Shown: positions 20,938 through 33,722, numbered from the stretch's first letter. The stretch is DNA of 64,000 nucleotides from Pseudeuparius sepicola (GCA_963920635.1 OY987299.1:118359373-118423372); one strand, 5' to 3'. Translations and numbers: made by a program. The notes: generated from the letters alone by a model not told the origin.

Positions 20938-23900
20938 CAAGTAATAATTTTGCCAAATAAATGAGTCATGTGAAGCATTTTTTGAAAACGAATTCCTATG
21001 TAAATCGCTGCATGATAAAAGCTAATTTATATACTTTCCAGAGGGAACGATAATAATTCTGACATCCAGTCAGTTTTAGAAACTTCTTCGTTAGAAGATT
21101 GTTCGAAAGTCATTGGAGTTGAAAATCGGGCAAAATAAAAATAGTACATTTTATTGTTCCAGTCTGTCGAATTTATAACATTTTAATAAATTTTCTAGGA
21201 TGTTCGATAATTCAGATTTGTCAGAATAAGGTTCTGAAACTGAACCGCAGTCAGGGCAAGAATACCTATAATGTTTGATAATGATGTCACAACAGTCAAA
21301 TGTAGTGAAACCAATAGGAGTAATTTGTGGGCTTGAGTGCTTTTATTCCCGTAGGTACCTAATATGGTTTCCAGAATTTGAGAGAGGGGTACCTACATAT
21401 TTTGCATTTTGCACACTTATTCGCCGTTTTTTAAATATATATTCGCGCTTCTTCGTCGGCATCGGCGAGATTCGTGTGACCCCGGCGGCCGTCGGCGGCC
21501 GTCGGCGGCGGCCGGCACGAGTTATTATTTCATATTATCTACACGTCTACACAGGAAAAAAAGACTGTTGTGATTTTAGTGACTTCGTGTATATAGTCAC
21601 TTTTCCATTACCTACTTTAAATATACAAGCAAATCCATGTGGTCCCAACAATATAATCTATACTTTTGACGTAATTGCAGATGAAGCAATAAGTTTAAAA
21701 TAGTTTGAATTTCCGTTAAGAAGACGTATTGTCACTTCGATACTAAAATTGGCATACTACAATGAAAGCATAACCTCGGTTTTAAAATATCTTATGTTTT
21801 ATTTAAACAATTAAATTTATTTTATTTGAATAATAATAATTCTCACCCTCAGACTACTCCAAACTATATAAGAGTACCCCAGAAGCAACTGAAAAAACAT
21901 TATAATTCATTTTATGAACAAAATAACTTAATTGCAACTTTTATATTCATCAATGTAAGTTATCATAGTCCAAGCAAATTGTCATTTTTTTATAGAGATA
22001 GAAAAAAAATGATTCTTAACAGGTAGATATTTTCAGGGTTGGTTGTGGGTAGCGTCCTGAGTATAACCCCAAAAAATCACCGTCGAAGTCGTGTTACGAA
22101 CCCCGCAATAGGAGTGGTTTTGCAAACATTTTTTTGCAATTTTTTTTCTTCTCATGTGTACAATTTTTTTAGTAGTATAGAGTAAGTAAGTAAGTAAGTA
22201 TTATAGAGTCAATTCCAGAACACGCTATTTATTGAAATAAAATATTACATTTAAATTATTCATTAGAATTCAATATCAATTGTAATTGAATTGATTATTG
22301 TTAGTTACAAAAAAGCTTCTGCTTGAGTTATATATATCTTATAATATCTCATATTGAATTAAACAGGGTTTTTTTACAAAGTGACAGATTTTTCTCAGTG
22401 TAGTACCCACGGCCGGCCTGCCCCTCAATCGTAGCACTATGAAGGGGCAGGCTGGAGTGGGGAGTCGTGGGGACCAGAGGAAGGAAAAGGATAGGCATAT
22501 CTAATCGAGCGACGTTTGTCCTGAATTGAGTCGGGCAGTTCGGGCGGATTTCATAAGTATCGTAGCCTCTTAAGTGTTTCCACAGCTGCCGCAAGTCCTA
22601 CTTGGATTATATTTACGCTAAACCTTGGAGAAGGTTGTGAGTCAATTTTACGTTAGCATTTAACATGGACGTCGAATACTATTGTCTGCAGCCTGCAACT
22701 TATCTACCGGTTAATCTATTCACTATTTTGATTTGAATACAATCACGCTCCGTTTAGTGTGGTGCTGGTGAAAAGAACTTAATGGGAAATGTGCGATTTA
22801 TTCAAATTTAAAATTGAATATGTACTATGGGTGCCGAAGATACAAAATTAATTTAGGCACACTTATACATAAAGTACAGGTTATAGATACCTACACATAA
22901 ATACATAATATTACTTTACTTACTAATTCTAAAAGAATTTTTCTATGGAAATTTTTTACTTCTGTTCTTTGGAAAATCACGATACAACAAGTTTTGTAGT
23001 ACAAAAATTGAATACAGAAATCACACCTGCCCCAAACCAGAATAATCAGCGGCGTTCGATTGTTATTTATGATGCCGGACCGCTTGTGTATCTCCAACTT
23101 TTGCAGGCTGTTTCAGCCAGGTAGGTAGGTGAGTGAACCCTTGAAAAAATGTTATTGAGTTCTGTTGATTGAATCTCTAAATAATAAGAGGGGAATACAA
23201 TCGATAGGCATATGTATTGTTACACCTGTGCAATAATTTGTGTATAGACTGGAGAGGTAATATAAAACCTGTAGTTTTGCAGGAAAAACAAACAAATTAT
23301 TATTATTTTTAATTCGAATTAGTTTAAATATTTGCTTTTTGATCTTATCGCTGTGTTGCGGTTATAAAACCAAAACAGGAAGGCGGATCTTTAGCAACAA
23401 TAACAAAATATTTACACTGATTATTGTTTTGCGCAATCTGCTTGAAGGCAAATGTGTAATTAGAGGTTGATAATATTGTAGATTGTATGTAGGTACAACT
23501 ATATTTTTTTATACCTAGTTCGCAGAATAAAAGTCAGTTATTACAGACATTAGCTAGGTATTCTATTACCCTTTTATTAAGATACGAAACTAAAATAAAT
23601 GCTAAAAACTTTTTATTGCTTATTGTCCGTAATTTATTCATAAAATTTTTATAATATTGTCAAGAAAGTACGTGATTTTGGCTGAACTTTTTTAATTGTT
23701 TCATTAGCAAACCTATTAGACTTTCGTTTAGTCCCAAGATAAGGCTAAGTCAATCACAAATTCAACCCTCTCATAACAAATTTATCATGAACCACGAATT
23801 AAAATTTGGAATAAGGAACATATTATCTTATACCCCACAATTCATTAAAATCTGGATTAATGACTTAATTATTTTGATCATTTTTTTCAAATGTCCGTGT

Positions 23901-26339
23901 TGTTGGATAAGGTACGAAAAAATTTCAACTTTAACAGTGAGAGTGAGAGCAAGAGTACGAAACCCCTTCAGAAATCACAGAGGTAAGATAAGTCTTAACA
24001 ATATAACAAATGAGTGTCTTAATTACTGTAGCCATACAGTTACTAAACAACTAGTTATAATTTTTTCTCGAATGCTTTGGGTTCCTTCCACACAAAGACC
24101 AATCAATAATGACTGCTCGGATCAATAAAATTTATCGTCGTTGTCTCCATTTCGTACCCATTTGGTCACTGGAATTCTTTCTTACGCATCCAGCGTGCAC
24201 CTTCTTTCGCGAAATTCTCACAGGCCTGACTCACGAGGCCGCATATTTTAACCCAGCCCGGCCGACAAGTCAGCCATGCGGAAACTTTGATGTGAGTCGA
24301 CGGTTTTTCGGTTTTGGCGGCAACCCAGATTTTCGGCGGGTTTACCAAATCTACAGTTTTAATTGCGAGCGAAAAAATACACTGCATAATATGCTATAGC
24401 CTGTGCAAAATGAATTATTGATAGTATTCCCAGCCGTCATTTTATTTTCTGAGCGGTGTGCGCACTCCGTAATCCTCAAAATAACAAGTGAGTCGTAAAA
24501 TGTAATAATGAGGGTTTTACGGCAGGTTTCTAGAGTTAAAATAATGCAGGGTTTCTATTGTCCCAATAATTGTTACCAAAAAATTTAACCCCAGAAACAA
24601 CACCGCCAATATCAGCTACAGCGTCAAGAGTGACCAAAACAAATTAATTTCCTTGAAACCAGAGCCGCGTTCCTTTTGCCACTTTTCACTTTATCTCAGT
24701 TGGTGGCAGTTCCTTTTACAAATGAGAATGTGAGCTAAAGTGAGATTTTTTACCTCCCCCTTCACCCTTCAAGCACATCATCGCGAGGACACTCACTATC
24801 GAACATATTGGCTCAGTTTGGTGGTGGGGAAAATGAACCTTTCACAAGATGAGCCTTTGACAGGAAAAAACAAACTGAATGGCAACAACTGTGCTAAAGT
24901 TCTCAGTGTAGGGGCAAAAGCAACGCGGCTAATGATTTAACTTACCTAGTAAGCAAAATATTTAAAAGATACTCCTACAGATCCAGCCAGATAGTATAAA
25001 AATAGCTGTGTGAATTTTTGTTTTAAAACATACACACGTGAATGACTTTAAACAAATTAGTAATAATTATGATTGGATACGTAGCACAACCTACCGACAT
25101 GTTACTATCTGCATTTGGTATTGCAAACAGTTCATTAGTGAGCCGTACGTAACCTTCAAACTAGCGGTGATAATGGAATAGTCAAATAAAATGTTAAAGC
25201 TGTTGAATGTCTGTTTAAATATATTACCGCACAATTATGCAATAAATAAGTTTGTGGATACGATCATTGTTGATTTAATTTATTTTCTGCAAATAGGTAT
25301 AGTTTTGATTTACCGACATCGCCATACCTCAAAGAAAAAGCAATAGTAGTATCTACTTTTTCATTTTCTATGTTCAACATTTCCTGTTATTTAAAACAAA
25401 TTTATTAACGTTATAGTTTGAAGCACCCATCTGCGGAATTCTATCAATTTTTATGGGCAAAATTACCCCAAGCTAGTAGTCACCCTATAAGTGATTCTTT
25501 GAGTTTGCCTTTTTCTTTACAAAACAGAATTGTGAAGAAAGTCGTTGGACGCCGCTGGATCAGAGAATAACTGCAAGATAAATCATTAACTGGCTTTGGA
25601 GTGTGGGTTAAGCGGTCCCCCAAGGCACAGACGAGACTCTTTGTCTCACATTTTCGTTATTTTTACGCTCGCATAAACATAAAGGTAAGCTACGTGAGTG
25701 CACAACTTCCTTATGGATTATATCGTATTTTTATGCTACTGAATTATAGATAGGTCATTTTGGAGGATTTAGTAATGCTTCCTCAGTCCAACAATTTATG
25801 ACAAAATTTGTACGATAATAAATAGGTATATTAGCATTAGCAGTTTATCTAACGGAGTATTTTTAAACTCACCGATTTTACTCAAAATCAATCTATCAAA
25901 TAGGAGGATTTTCTTGGGGTTTTGAATAAACTAAGGTACCTGTCTACCATTTTCTACGACCTTATGAAAATAACGTTTTAGATATCTCGGTATTCTATAC
26001 CCCTAAGGAGGTATAATAATATAAATATTTTCCTCCCTGCTGACCCTGCTGTCAGGTTTTTTGATATTCGAAAACTAGTAGTAGTGTTAGTATTATCTTA
26101 AATATCTGTACTATAATAGTTTATTTTTACCAAATGGTAAAATCTGAATAGTTTAAAAAATATACCTCAATCTTATAATTTTCAACCCGGCAATACTTAA
26201 AACTTTAAAAGTAGGTGTCTAGATTCCGTGCCTTTCTTATAAAACCCAAAATAAAAGAGTTTAAAGAATAAACCCGCAATATTTTTCAATATTCTACTTG
26301 AATCTGTACAAAGGAGATACTTATAAAATTATAAAATCC
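20938..26339. other. Long region without a supported gene
   Basis: I find no gene with a recognised domain. Notable contents are a run of CGG/CGGC repeats at about 21481-21520 inside an otherwise unremarkable 142-codon open frame (21275-21703, plus), an (AGTA)n microsatellite at 22181-22201, GC-rich patches at 22410-22560 and 24200-24350, and a MITE-like left end (TA followed by CAGGGTGCTGGCAG) at about 20555. The rest is AT-rich background. Confidence 0.45.
22181..22201. repeat. (AGTA)n microsatellite
   Basis: About five tandem AGTA units. Confidence 0.9.
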
Positions 26340-26690
26340 AAAATATGTTATATTTCGAAAAGAAGGTGTTTACCCTAACAGGGGATCCAGTCATGATGCA
26401 TGATGTGCTGTTGCATAATTGTGGTGAGATTTTATTAGATAATAGAAGGAAGGTAATGTTTGTTAAATTCTTATTTAATCTGTTAAACGGTAATATTGAC
26501 TGTCCTTTTATTTTGTCTAGAATTCAATGTTTTATATCTGTAATATACATCAAAAAAATGTTCCAATGCCCTACGTTTCAGATGTGTAATATTTATGATA
26601 ATATGTGTCATACGTGCGACATAAATGTTAACTCCATGCATACAATAGTTCAATGCATCGAGAGAGAATTACTAAGATAAAGTTATAGTT
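26340..26690 (+). pseudogene. LINE 3' end, 5'-truncated reverse transcriptase tail
   Basis: A 111-codon frame (26345-26680), with the first block in a neighbouring frame, shows the order found at the end of jockey/CR1-like polymerases: a YPNRGSSHD-like block (shifted), VLLHNCGEILLDNRRK, VKFLFNLLNGNIDCPFILSRI, and a C-terminal N..MCHTCDINVN stretch. The reverse transcriptase catalytic domain is missing, as expected for a 5'-truncated copy. The reading frame in the opposite direction (26628-27062) is its shadow. Family assignment beyond non-LTR retrotransposon is uncertain. Confidence 0.6.
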
Positions 26691-27296
26691 AGATTTTTCT
26701 TTATTGTCATTATTTATATATTTGTGTATTATTGTTTCCTGTAATTGGGTGCCTTTACCTGTTGGAAATAAAATGCTTTGTTTGTTAAACATTTTGTCAT
26801 GCTGTATGCAAACTTTATTTAAATTCTGTAATTTAATAAAATGATCCGATTTCTTCTTGTTAATAGATAATTGTAGTAGATGCAGGTGTAAAGAAGATAA
26901 CATCAAAGTACCTAATTGTAAAGTAATAATTTCACGAATTAAGTACCTACCTATTTTATAAGTCAGTGTGCGCCCATTGGACTTTTCCACCATTTGAAAA
27001 TGAAAGTAACTAAAAGCTAGTAAAATAATATATAAGTTAATTGTAATAATGAGATTAATCATTATTAAAAGTATTATTAGATGGTCCCGCCATTTTCAGA
27101 TTGACTGTCTACTTTTTTTGATCTTCATTTTAATTTAGAGATTTATTTCTGATTGAAATGAACTCTAAAATTAAAAACTTCACTTATACGTGTAGTGAAA
27201 ATGAAGCTATCTACAACAATTTTCATAAAGATAAGGTTTTAGCGAAAAGCAAAATTTTAGATGTTAATTTTAGCACACAAGCTTGAAATATTTCTA

Positions 27297-28390
27297 CAGG
27301 GAGATTTTTTTTCGATGACCACTATTTGGATCTCAGAAACTAGCAGAGCTACAACAAAGGTTAAATGGGGAAAGAATTGCAGTTTTGAATGCTCAATCTA
27401 ATGCCCCTTTTGGATTTTTAAAAAAGTTCATGGCTCACTAGCCATTGAATATTTTCATAATTACGTTCTATTTTATGTATAATAAGACATACCTACTTCA
27501 AACTTCAAATATTTTATTTTTAGCTGGTAACAAAATGTAACAAAATAAAACAAAAATTATCATGATGGAGCTCCATACCACATAATTATTTGCCCAAATA
27601 GTTGGATAGGGAGAAACAGACCTATTTCCTGGCCGCCCCGATCCCCCGATTTTTCTGTTTTGGATTTCTTTTTGTGGGGAACAGTACAAAATGAAGTATG
27701 AGACAATAATAATTGTTGAATTAAGAGCAGCTGTTTTAGAAGCAATTCCTAGTATCGACAGGCACTGTCTAAGAAAGGCGACAAATTCAGTTTTAAAAAG
27801 ATTCAGTATTTGCATAAATAATAATGGTGGATTGTTTGAACACCTTTTTTATTTTAAAAGGTGACCTTTTAAAATAATAATAATTTGAATTAGAGTTTTT
27901 TAATTTCTGTTTTATTTTGTTACATTTTGTTACCAACTAAAAACAAAATAATGTTAGAAAGTTTGAAGTATGTCTAATTATAAAATAGAACGTAATTATG
28001 AAAATATTCCATGGCCGACTATGTGAAAATAAAAAAAAAAATCAGAAAATTAGCCATAGCTCTTTTATTTTTTATAATAACTATGCCGATTATTATCTTT
28101 TTGAAAAGCTCAAAAAATCGCCGATTTGATAAGGCCACAGCCAACTATGATTTACATTAAAAAACACGAGTTTTTCTGTATAATCAGAAATAACGGAGCT
28201 ACAGAGATCTGATGAAATAGCACAAAAACACTTTTTTCAAAACATCTAGTGAGCCATGAACTTTTTTAAAAATCCAAAAGGAGCATTACACTGAGCATTC
28301 AAAACCGCAATTCTTTCCCCATTTAACCTTTGCTCTAGCTCTGCTAGTTTCCGAGATCCCCATAGTGGGCATCGAAAAAAACTCACCCTG
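27297..28390 (+). mobile_element. Mariner-like element with long inverted arms
   Basis: The ends CAGGGWGA-TTTTTTTCGATG pair as inverted repeats, with TA on both sides (27295-27296 and 28391-28392). The arms continue inward for about 250 bp on the left and 490 bp on the right; roughly 240 bp of the right arm (about 28010-28250) has no partner, apparently lost from the left arm. The centre carries a broken transposase C-terminal segment, which links this fold-back family to a coding parent. Confidence 0.82.
27559..27850 (+). pseudogene. Mariner-type transposase C-terminal remnant
   Basis: Reading plus strand: HDGAPYH, then SWIGRNRPISWPPRSPDF and LDFFLWGTVQNEV, then a stop and frameshift, then ELRAAVLEAIPSIDRH and a final NNNGGLFEHLF. 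This is the order found in Tc1/mariner-superfamily proteins with a WIGR..P..WPPRSPDLTPLDFFLWG core and a C-terminal hFEHL. The N-terminal half and first catalytic aspartate are missing, and residues between the HDGAP and WIGR blocks are shortened. It is non-functional. Confidence 0.82.
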
Positions 28391-28392
28391 TA

Positions 28393-29949
28393 TATTGGCT
28401 AATTTAATACAAAAAAAATAAACAATGTTTATTTGACAATTTTAAATGCCTTCTGTAATATATGCAAACATTTCCGTAGTGCCAGTCTAAAATTAATTTT
28501 ATGGTAAGTTATTCGCCAGTATGGCTTTTTTAAAAGCGTTTTTAAAGGCCCATTTGTTGGAATATTTCTCGTTTTAATTGGAGTAAGGTAAATATTTGCA
28601 AACAGGCGAAAGGGAGATTGCTTTTCTGTGGAAAAAAAAGAGGTTTAAGACACAAACGTAAATATTTAGTCAGCGACAGAGGTCACGGTAAACATACAAT
28701 GACAAAACATAAGCAATAAATTTAAAATAAAGCTTATTACAGTAGCCAGTCAGAGAGAGATACATTGGTTGTAAACTATTTTAAAACTCCACCAAAACTT
28801 TGTTAGTGAGGTGACAATTATTGAGAGATAGGTGATTATAAAAAGATGATAACATCCTTAAAACAGGCATGCAAATTTTATAAAATTTACCTCCAAAGGG
28901 TAAGGACAGTTTGTTATTCACAGTTTCAATTTCCACTAAATCAAGGCTATTGAAGTGAAATTAATTTAGAAAAAATCTTATTTGTAATAAAAAAGCAATT
29001 ATTGATATAAAATAGGTAGGTATTATTTTTCTTGTGGACTGTCGACATTGACTGAAAGAATTTCAATCAATGGTACAGATATCCAAAGCATTATGATCAA
29101 CAATAAATTTATTAGCCTCTTTAATATACCGATATACCGATCGAAAATAAATAAAAACAAACAGTGGCCGGAGAAAGAGGGCTATTCGTCATCTTAAAAA
29201 TAAAGAGTTAAAAATATGCCCCATAAATTATGTTTCTTAAGTTGTTTCGAGATTAACATGTACTACAGTATTAATTTAAGACATCTCGTGACCGGCGGTA
29301 CGAAGATGTTATGCCGAGCGAGAAATTGGATTTTAATGCGTTCACTTTTAGACATGCAAAACAATTTTGTTGTTGAATTTTATGAAAAATAGGCGCTCCG
29401 AAAGTCTATCTAGACATACATATTTCAAACCGAGATTGGTGGGATGCAATTTCATAACATTTCAAATGAGCAGATGTGGCGGTCAAAGCAACTAGGATGG
29501 TATATAAGGCGACCTACTAAATAAACAACGGAAGAAAGGATAGGATCTACTGCCAAAGGGCAATACGAATGACCTGGTTCTTGCAGCCAGTAGAACATTT
29601 GAAAGCCACGAAAATTACTTTTCCACGATAATTGGCAAAAATATTCCTACTCCTTATACATTGGGAAATTGATAAATTCTCCAGAGGAACCAAAATTGTT
29701 TAGTTATGAACTCACAACCACACTCCTTTTGGGCAATCACGAATCTGCATTTTTATAACTGGGCTGGAGAGTTCAAGCTGACGCAATGTGGGCTATAAGC
29801 TGTGGTTGCTATCGACGACGGTTCGATGCTCGATACAATGCAAATAAAACAATCTGTCATATTCGGATATAAATTATAGAAAAAGGAATTCAGAATATTC
29901 GAAATGATTTCTACCGAAGACCCCTTAATATTTTTTTGATATGTAATAG
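28393..29949. other. Unassigned spacer
   Basis: No supported gene, RNA or bounded element. AT-rich background with short random open frames. Confidence 0.5.
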
Positions 29950-30180
29950 GCAAGGAACACGGGCGTAGCCCAGGGGGGGGTTTCGGGGGTTCAAACCCCC
30001 CCCCCCCGAAATAAGCAAAATATTACCTAATATTATACCGAAAAAATACGAGGAGTGAAGAGTTAAATTATTATTACGTTTGAATATATGTAGTAATAGT
30101 AGCGCCTAGCGCCATCTTTTGACGAGAGGCAGACGCAGTTGCAGCCGAACTATTTTGTATTGTAGGGACACTTTGCGTTG

Positions 30181-30275
30181 TTTCTCGATTATTCGCCACG
30201 CCCCTCGGTCGAAATGAGCGGAACTTTGTGGAAGTTCGTGGAAGTTTCTGGACGGCTACTGGGCTGCTATATAAG
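30181..30275 (+). promoter_or_regulatory. Heat-shock-like promoter in hAT copy 2
   Basis: Same array as in copy 1: a TTC..GA..TTC cluster at 30181-30195, GAA cores at 30221, 30231 and 30241, and TATATAAG at 30268-30275. No difference from copy 1 was noticed across the block. Confidence 0.55.
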
Positions 30276-30463
30276 CGGCGCCGCGGCGCGTGACCGCGCT
30301 TACGGCAGTATTGTTCCATGCGAACTCGAAGCGAATAAAAGTGAAAAGTGGTGAACGAATAGTGAAGAGAATTAAGTGTACCGTGTAAGTGAGTAATTTT
30401 AGTGCACTGTTATTCGATGACCTTGTTAAGGATAGATACGTGAATCATTATTACTGTCGAAAA

Positions 30464-30631
30464 ATGGAGTGGAAAAAAAGGAAGGGTGATAAACTTAAAG
30501 GTATGGACTACTGGAAAAAGTGGTGTAGTCAAGGTCAAGGGGTTTCTAATAAAGAAACAAATTTGGATTTAGCTATCAAAGCTTCAGCTACCTTGCATGC
30601 TGATAAGAAGACTGCCTACCCCGAAATCTAG
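30464..30631 (+). pseudogene. Short N-terminal remnant frame of hAT copy 2
   Basis: The counterpart of 8064-8231: 55 codons, differing by a Gly-to-Trp change at codon 3. Domain unknown. Confidence 0.45.
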
Positions 30632-30895
30632 TTTGGAATGCCTAGATATGTGCGATAAAAACCTTTATCCTAATATTTACACATTACTACAAATCTTGGC
30701 TACCATTCCTGTATCCACTGCTACCCCAGAAAGGTCTTTCTCGAGCCTAAGGAGACTGAAAAACTATTTACGAAACACTACAAGTGAAAACAGACTTAAT
30801 GGTTAATGAACATTCACTATGGAACAGAAATTCATGCAGATGAAGTAGTGGATATATTTAAAAGAAAAAGCCGAAGATTTCTTCTATAATGGTTT
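30624..30895 (+). pseudogene. hATC segment of copy 2, frameshifted
   Basis: The same dimerisation motif as copy 1 (SFSSLRRLKNYLR), but a 7-bp deletion after ENRLNG creates an in-frame stop at 30804-30806; the remaining MNIHY...VVDIFKRKSRR codons lie in another frame. It is non-functional. Confidence 0.85.
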
Positions 30896-31088
30896 TAGAT
30901 TTAGCGCAGAGGAACGAAATTAATTTATCCATTTCATTTAAAGTTAAGAACTTTATAAATATGTCGTAGTTTTTCGGATGAATATATAGATATTAAATTT
31001 CATGTAAGTATATTTTTGTTGTTTTATTTACTTCTCAAACTAAACCCCCCCCCCAAAACTAAATCCTGGCTACGCCCGTGGCAAGGAA

Positions 31089-31626
31089 AAACATAGTACA
31101 TACTCATCTCGCGAGATATGGTCATTATACCCTCTCCTTGAGTACCTAATATATTATTATTTTTATTTAATTAGAAAATATGTTTGCAAATTCTGGGCAT
31201 CATCTTCTAGTGAAGATTGCAAAACTAAATTTTGTGTGGTAACAAAAACATCCTACACATTTGAACCGAATTGACACGGTTGGTACATCGGATGTTAATT
31301 TGGTTAGGCTCTAATTTATTCTATTTAACGATAATTATCTTTAATCGAATTAAGGCCAGTTTACATTGTCGGGTTTTGGAATGCACGTACTTGTGGTTTC
31401 GGTACGTGATAATAGGGAGCCACACATTTACAAACATGAAAACAAAACAAGCCGCAAAAAATTAATAATATATTGTTTCTGTTCTTAGAAACCACTTCGG
31501 CATCAGCCAAACAAAATATAAGTAGGTACCTAAGTATGAGTAGATACTACGTTCACGGTCAGACCACGGTCATAGATGAGAGTTCAACCCCCCTCCCATT
31601 GAGAACAATAGTATATTTCCTAACAA
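31089..31626. other. Unassigned spacer
   Basis: No gene or bounded repeat recognised. Confidence 0.5.
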
Positions 31627-31884
31627 GTGCGAAAAGTGCAACTTTTCCGCACGCGATTGCAGTTGGCTGAACGACGCGTAGCGGAGTTCAGCCAAGAAAT
31701 CGATGCGGAAAAGTAAGACACTTTTCCGCACGCATTTACTTTTCCGCACGCATTTTAGTTTAGAAAGTTTCACTTTTCCGCACTAGTGCGGAAAAGTATT
31801 GCGGAAAAGTACTTTTCCGCACTAGTTCGGAAAAGTGACACTTTCTAAACTAAAAAGCGTGCGGAAAAGTGTACTTTTCCGCAC
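31627..31884. repeat. Nested palindrome array of CTTTTCCGCAC boxes
   Basis: Six plus-strand boxes (CTTTTCCGCA from 31632, 31721, 31739, 31773, 31812, 31874) and four perfect minus-strand boxes (31704, 31787, 31800, 31860), plus imperfect ones at 31627 and 31826. A 61-bp inverted repeat (31738-31798 against 31810-31870, three mismatches) encloses an 11-bp spacer, and each arm itself holds the palindrome formed by CTTTTCCGCACTAG and its inverse. A separate stem, TTGGCTGAAC...GTTCAGCCAA, lies at 31662-31695. Non-coding; a further single box-like TTTCCGCACGCT is near 32175. Confidence 0.9.
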
Positions 31885-33399
31885 GCTTGTAGAAAAATAT
31901 ATATCGCATGATGACATGCGGTTGTAATTTCCTATGCCTAATTTAAACTATTTGTCACTTTGATGAATAAACACCTCTAGTTTTTTAATAACCGCTTCAA
32001 GAAGCTTATGGGCTCGCCCCGAAATAAATTTCATATACGTATTTACGATACTGATCGTTCAAATTTTTTTCCTATATGCATGAAATATGAATTGTAATAC
32101 CACAGAAAATATTCTGTGGTAATACCATAGACAAAGCTACACATATACCTAATGCCAAAACCACTGTTTACATTTCCGCACGCTAACACCAAATATTTTG
32201 CATAAAATTTTATATTAAAAACTATAATAACTAAATTAAAATACCTATACCTTAACTTAGCACTTCTACGAATTGTAAAACAACAATTTATCTGTTTTAA
32301 TTTGTTTTCCCTCCTAAATAATTAAAGTTTAAAAGTTGGTGTAATCGTACACAATAAATTACTTGGACAACACTAAACCATTCTGAATTGTAACGCATTA
32401 TGTATTTATTTCGTCCCATTCAAAACCAGCCAACCATTGCATTCTTTCCAGTAAATGGAAACGTAAGAAGGACTATGTTGACGTCAGTGAAGTTAAATTG
32501 TCGTTTTTATTAAACCTGCAAAGATTGCTACACCGATATCTTAATAGTTAAGTTTATATACTTACTCCTTCTACAATTATAGGAATGTTCATAAAAATAT
32601 AAGTTTATGTGGAAACGCTATAAAAAGGCCATAAATAAATACAATATTTTCTGAGGAATTTTTTTTCCAATGATCTCGAGCATTTTCCCACGATATATTT
32701 TTTAAAAGAAACCGAACCTTTTTTGGGGTTTATTCTCATCCCCAATTTCCGTTTAGTTTTCATTGCCGTCGTGACTAAAAGAGCGGCTGCTTTTTCGCAA
32801 AATTTTGCGTCTTTGATTTAACTTACATATATTTTTTCTGAATAGGCATATCATGCTCTTTGCACGCAGCGTCTAACTTCTTTATACCAGTGAAGTTCTT
32901 GCATAGGTTTGAACACTCTCATTAACTCGACTTAACTGGGAAGTTCGTACGTCCCTCAAGCTACTATCCTTTACGCATATTACCATACTAGATACTAGAC
33001 TATCTCAGCATAAATAGGCTGCCTTTTTTTGGGTTCCCTTATAATAGGCGCCGTAAAAGTAGAATGATAGCGGCTGTATATGAAGTCGCCGTTTTTATTT
33101 TGCATTTATTTCGGTAAGATTTTTTTTAAAGCGGTTTTATGATTGATACAGTAAGAATTTTTTCTAACTTGGGATATTTTGACGTTTTCTTTTTCAATGT
33201 GCATTTGATAAACATTTTAAGGAGGGCTGCGATAGCCTTTTTAATGGCGATTGTATAAAAAATTATAATGTAACAAAATAAGAGTCAAAACTCATTCATT
33301 AAACTTAGTTTAAGTATTATCAAACAATAGAACTATCTAAAACACCTAAATTGGTTACGAAAAAGAGTATAAATAGCATGGAAGTAAACGCTTGTTATA
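31885..33399. other. Unassigned spacer
   Basis: AT-rich; no supported gene or bounded repeat. It contains the lone TTTCCGCACGCT box near 32175. Confidence 0.5.
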
Positions 33400-33660
33400 A
33401 GCAACGAAAAAAGAATTTGCAGTGTCGTCTTTCTGCCGAAAAAAAAGGTTTTTAACGATAAGCTAATCCTTAACTCAAAAACTAAGTCAGAGACAATAAT
33501 AATATGGAAACTGATGAACAGCAAAAATAAAAACACATGTCAAAATAGGTCAAAGATTATTCTTCGGATTGACGGGAAGGTTATTTCTGAAGATAGGGCA
33601 GTAGCTGAGGCATTTTCGGGTTATTTTTACAAGCTTTTATTTAACTTGCCCTTTTAGTAT
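33400..33660 (+). pseudogene. LINE ORF2 remnant before the reverse transcriptase
   Basis: The plus frame reads ETIIIWKLMNSKNKN, then KIILRIDGKVISEDRAVA and EAFSGYFYKL. The pattern W..I......, GK.I.d...iA.AF..yF is the linker between endonuclease and reverse transcriptase in jockey/CR1-type LINEs. It is short and isolated, followed by tandem repeats instead of the polymerase. Probably the same decayed copy as 34325-34441. Confidence 0.5.
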
Positions 33661-33722
33661 ACATGTGTGGGTAGAATCTTGCCCTGTTAGTATGTAGGTA
33701 CCTATGTGTGGGTCGAATCTTG
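33648..33722 (+). repeat. Two tandem units, about 38 and 37 bp
   Basis: Two direct units, each with a TGCCCT..TAGTAT start and a GTGTGGGT.GAATCT end. Confidence 0.7.

Larger units (their letters stand above)
29958..31080 (+). mobile_element. Internally deleted hAT element, copy 2
   Basis: Same terminal repeats as copy 1 (CACGGGCGTAGCC inward from both ends) with a different perfect 8-bp duplication, GCAAGGAA (29950-29957 and 31081-31088), so it is an independent insertion. It differs from copy 1 by a few substitutions, a 4-bp deletion near 30088 and a 7-bp deletion near 30804. Promoter region, N-terminal remnant and hATC segment are in the same order. The G-tract/C-tract palindrome near the left end is also kept. 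Confidence 0.93.

Noticed and set aside
20735..20956. Minus-strand frame of 73 codons
   Set aside because: It reads through the 79-bp terminal repeat of the Tc1 unit; the apparent protein is translated repeat DNA.
21275..21703. 142-codon plus-strand open frame
   Set aside because: Long partly because of a CGG-rich run that lacks stops; no recognisable domain, splice context or codon bias. Not called as a gene.
26628..27062. 144-codon minus-strand frame
   Set aside because: It partly overlaps the LINE 3' remnant antisense and is Ile/Leu/Asn-rich AT-driven sequence without a domain.
27498..27815. 105-codon minus-strand frame
   Set aside because: Shadow of the plus-strand transposase relic, whose motifs are clear.
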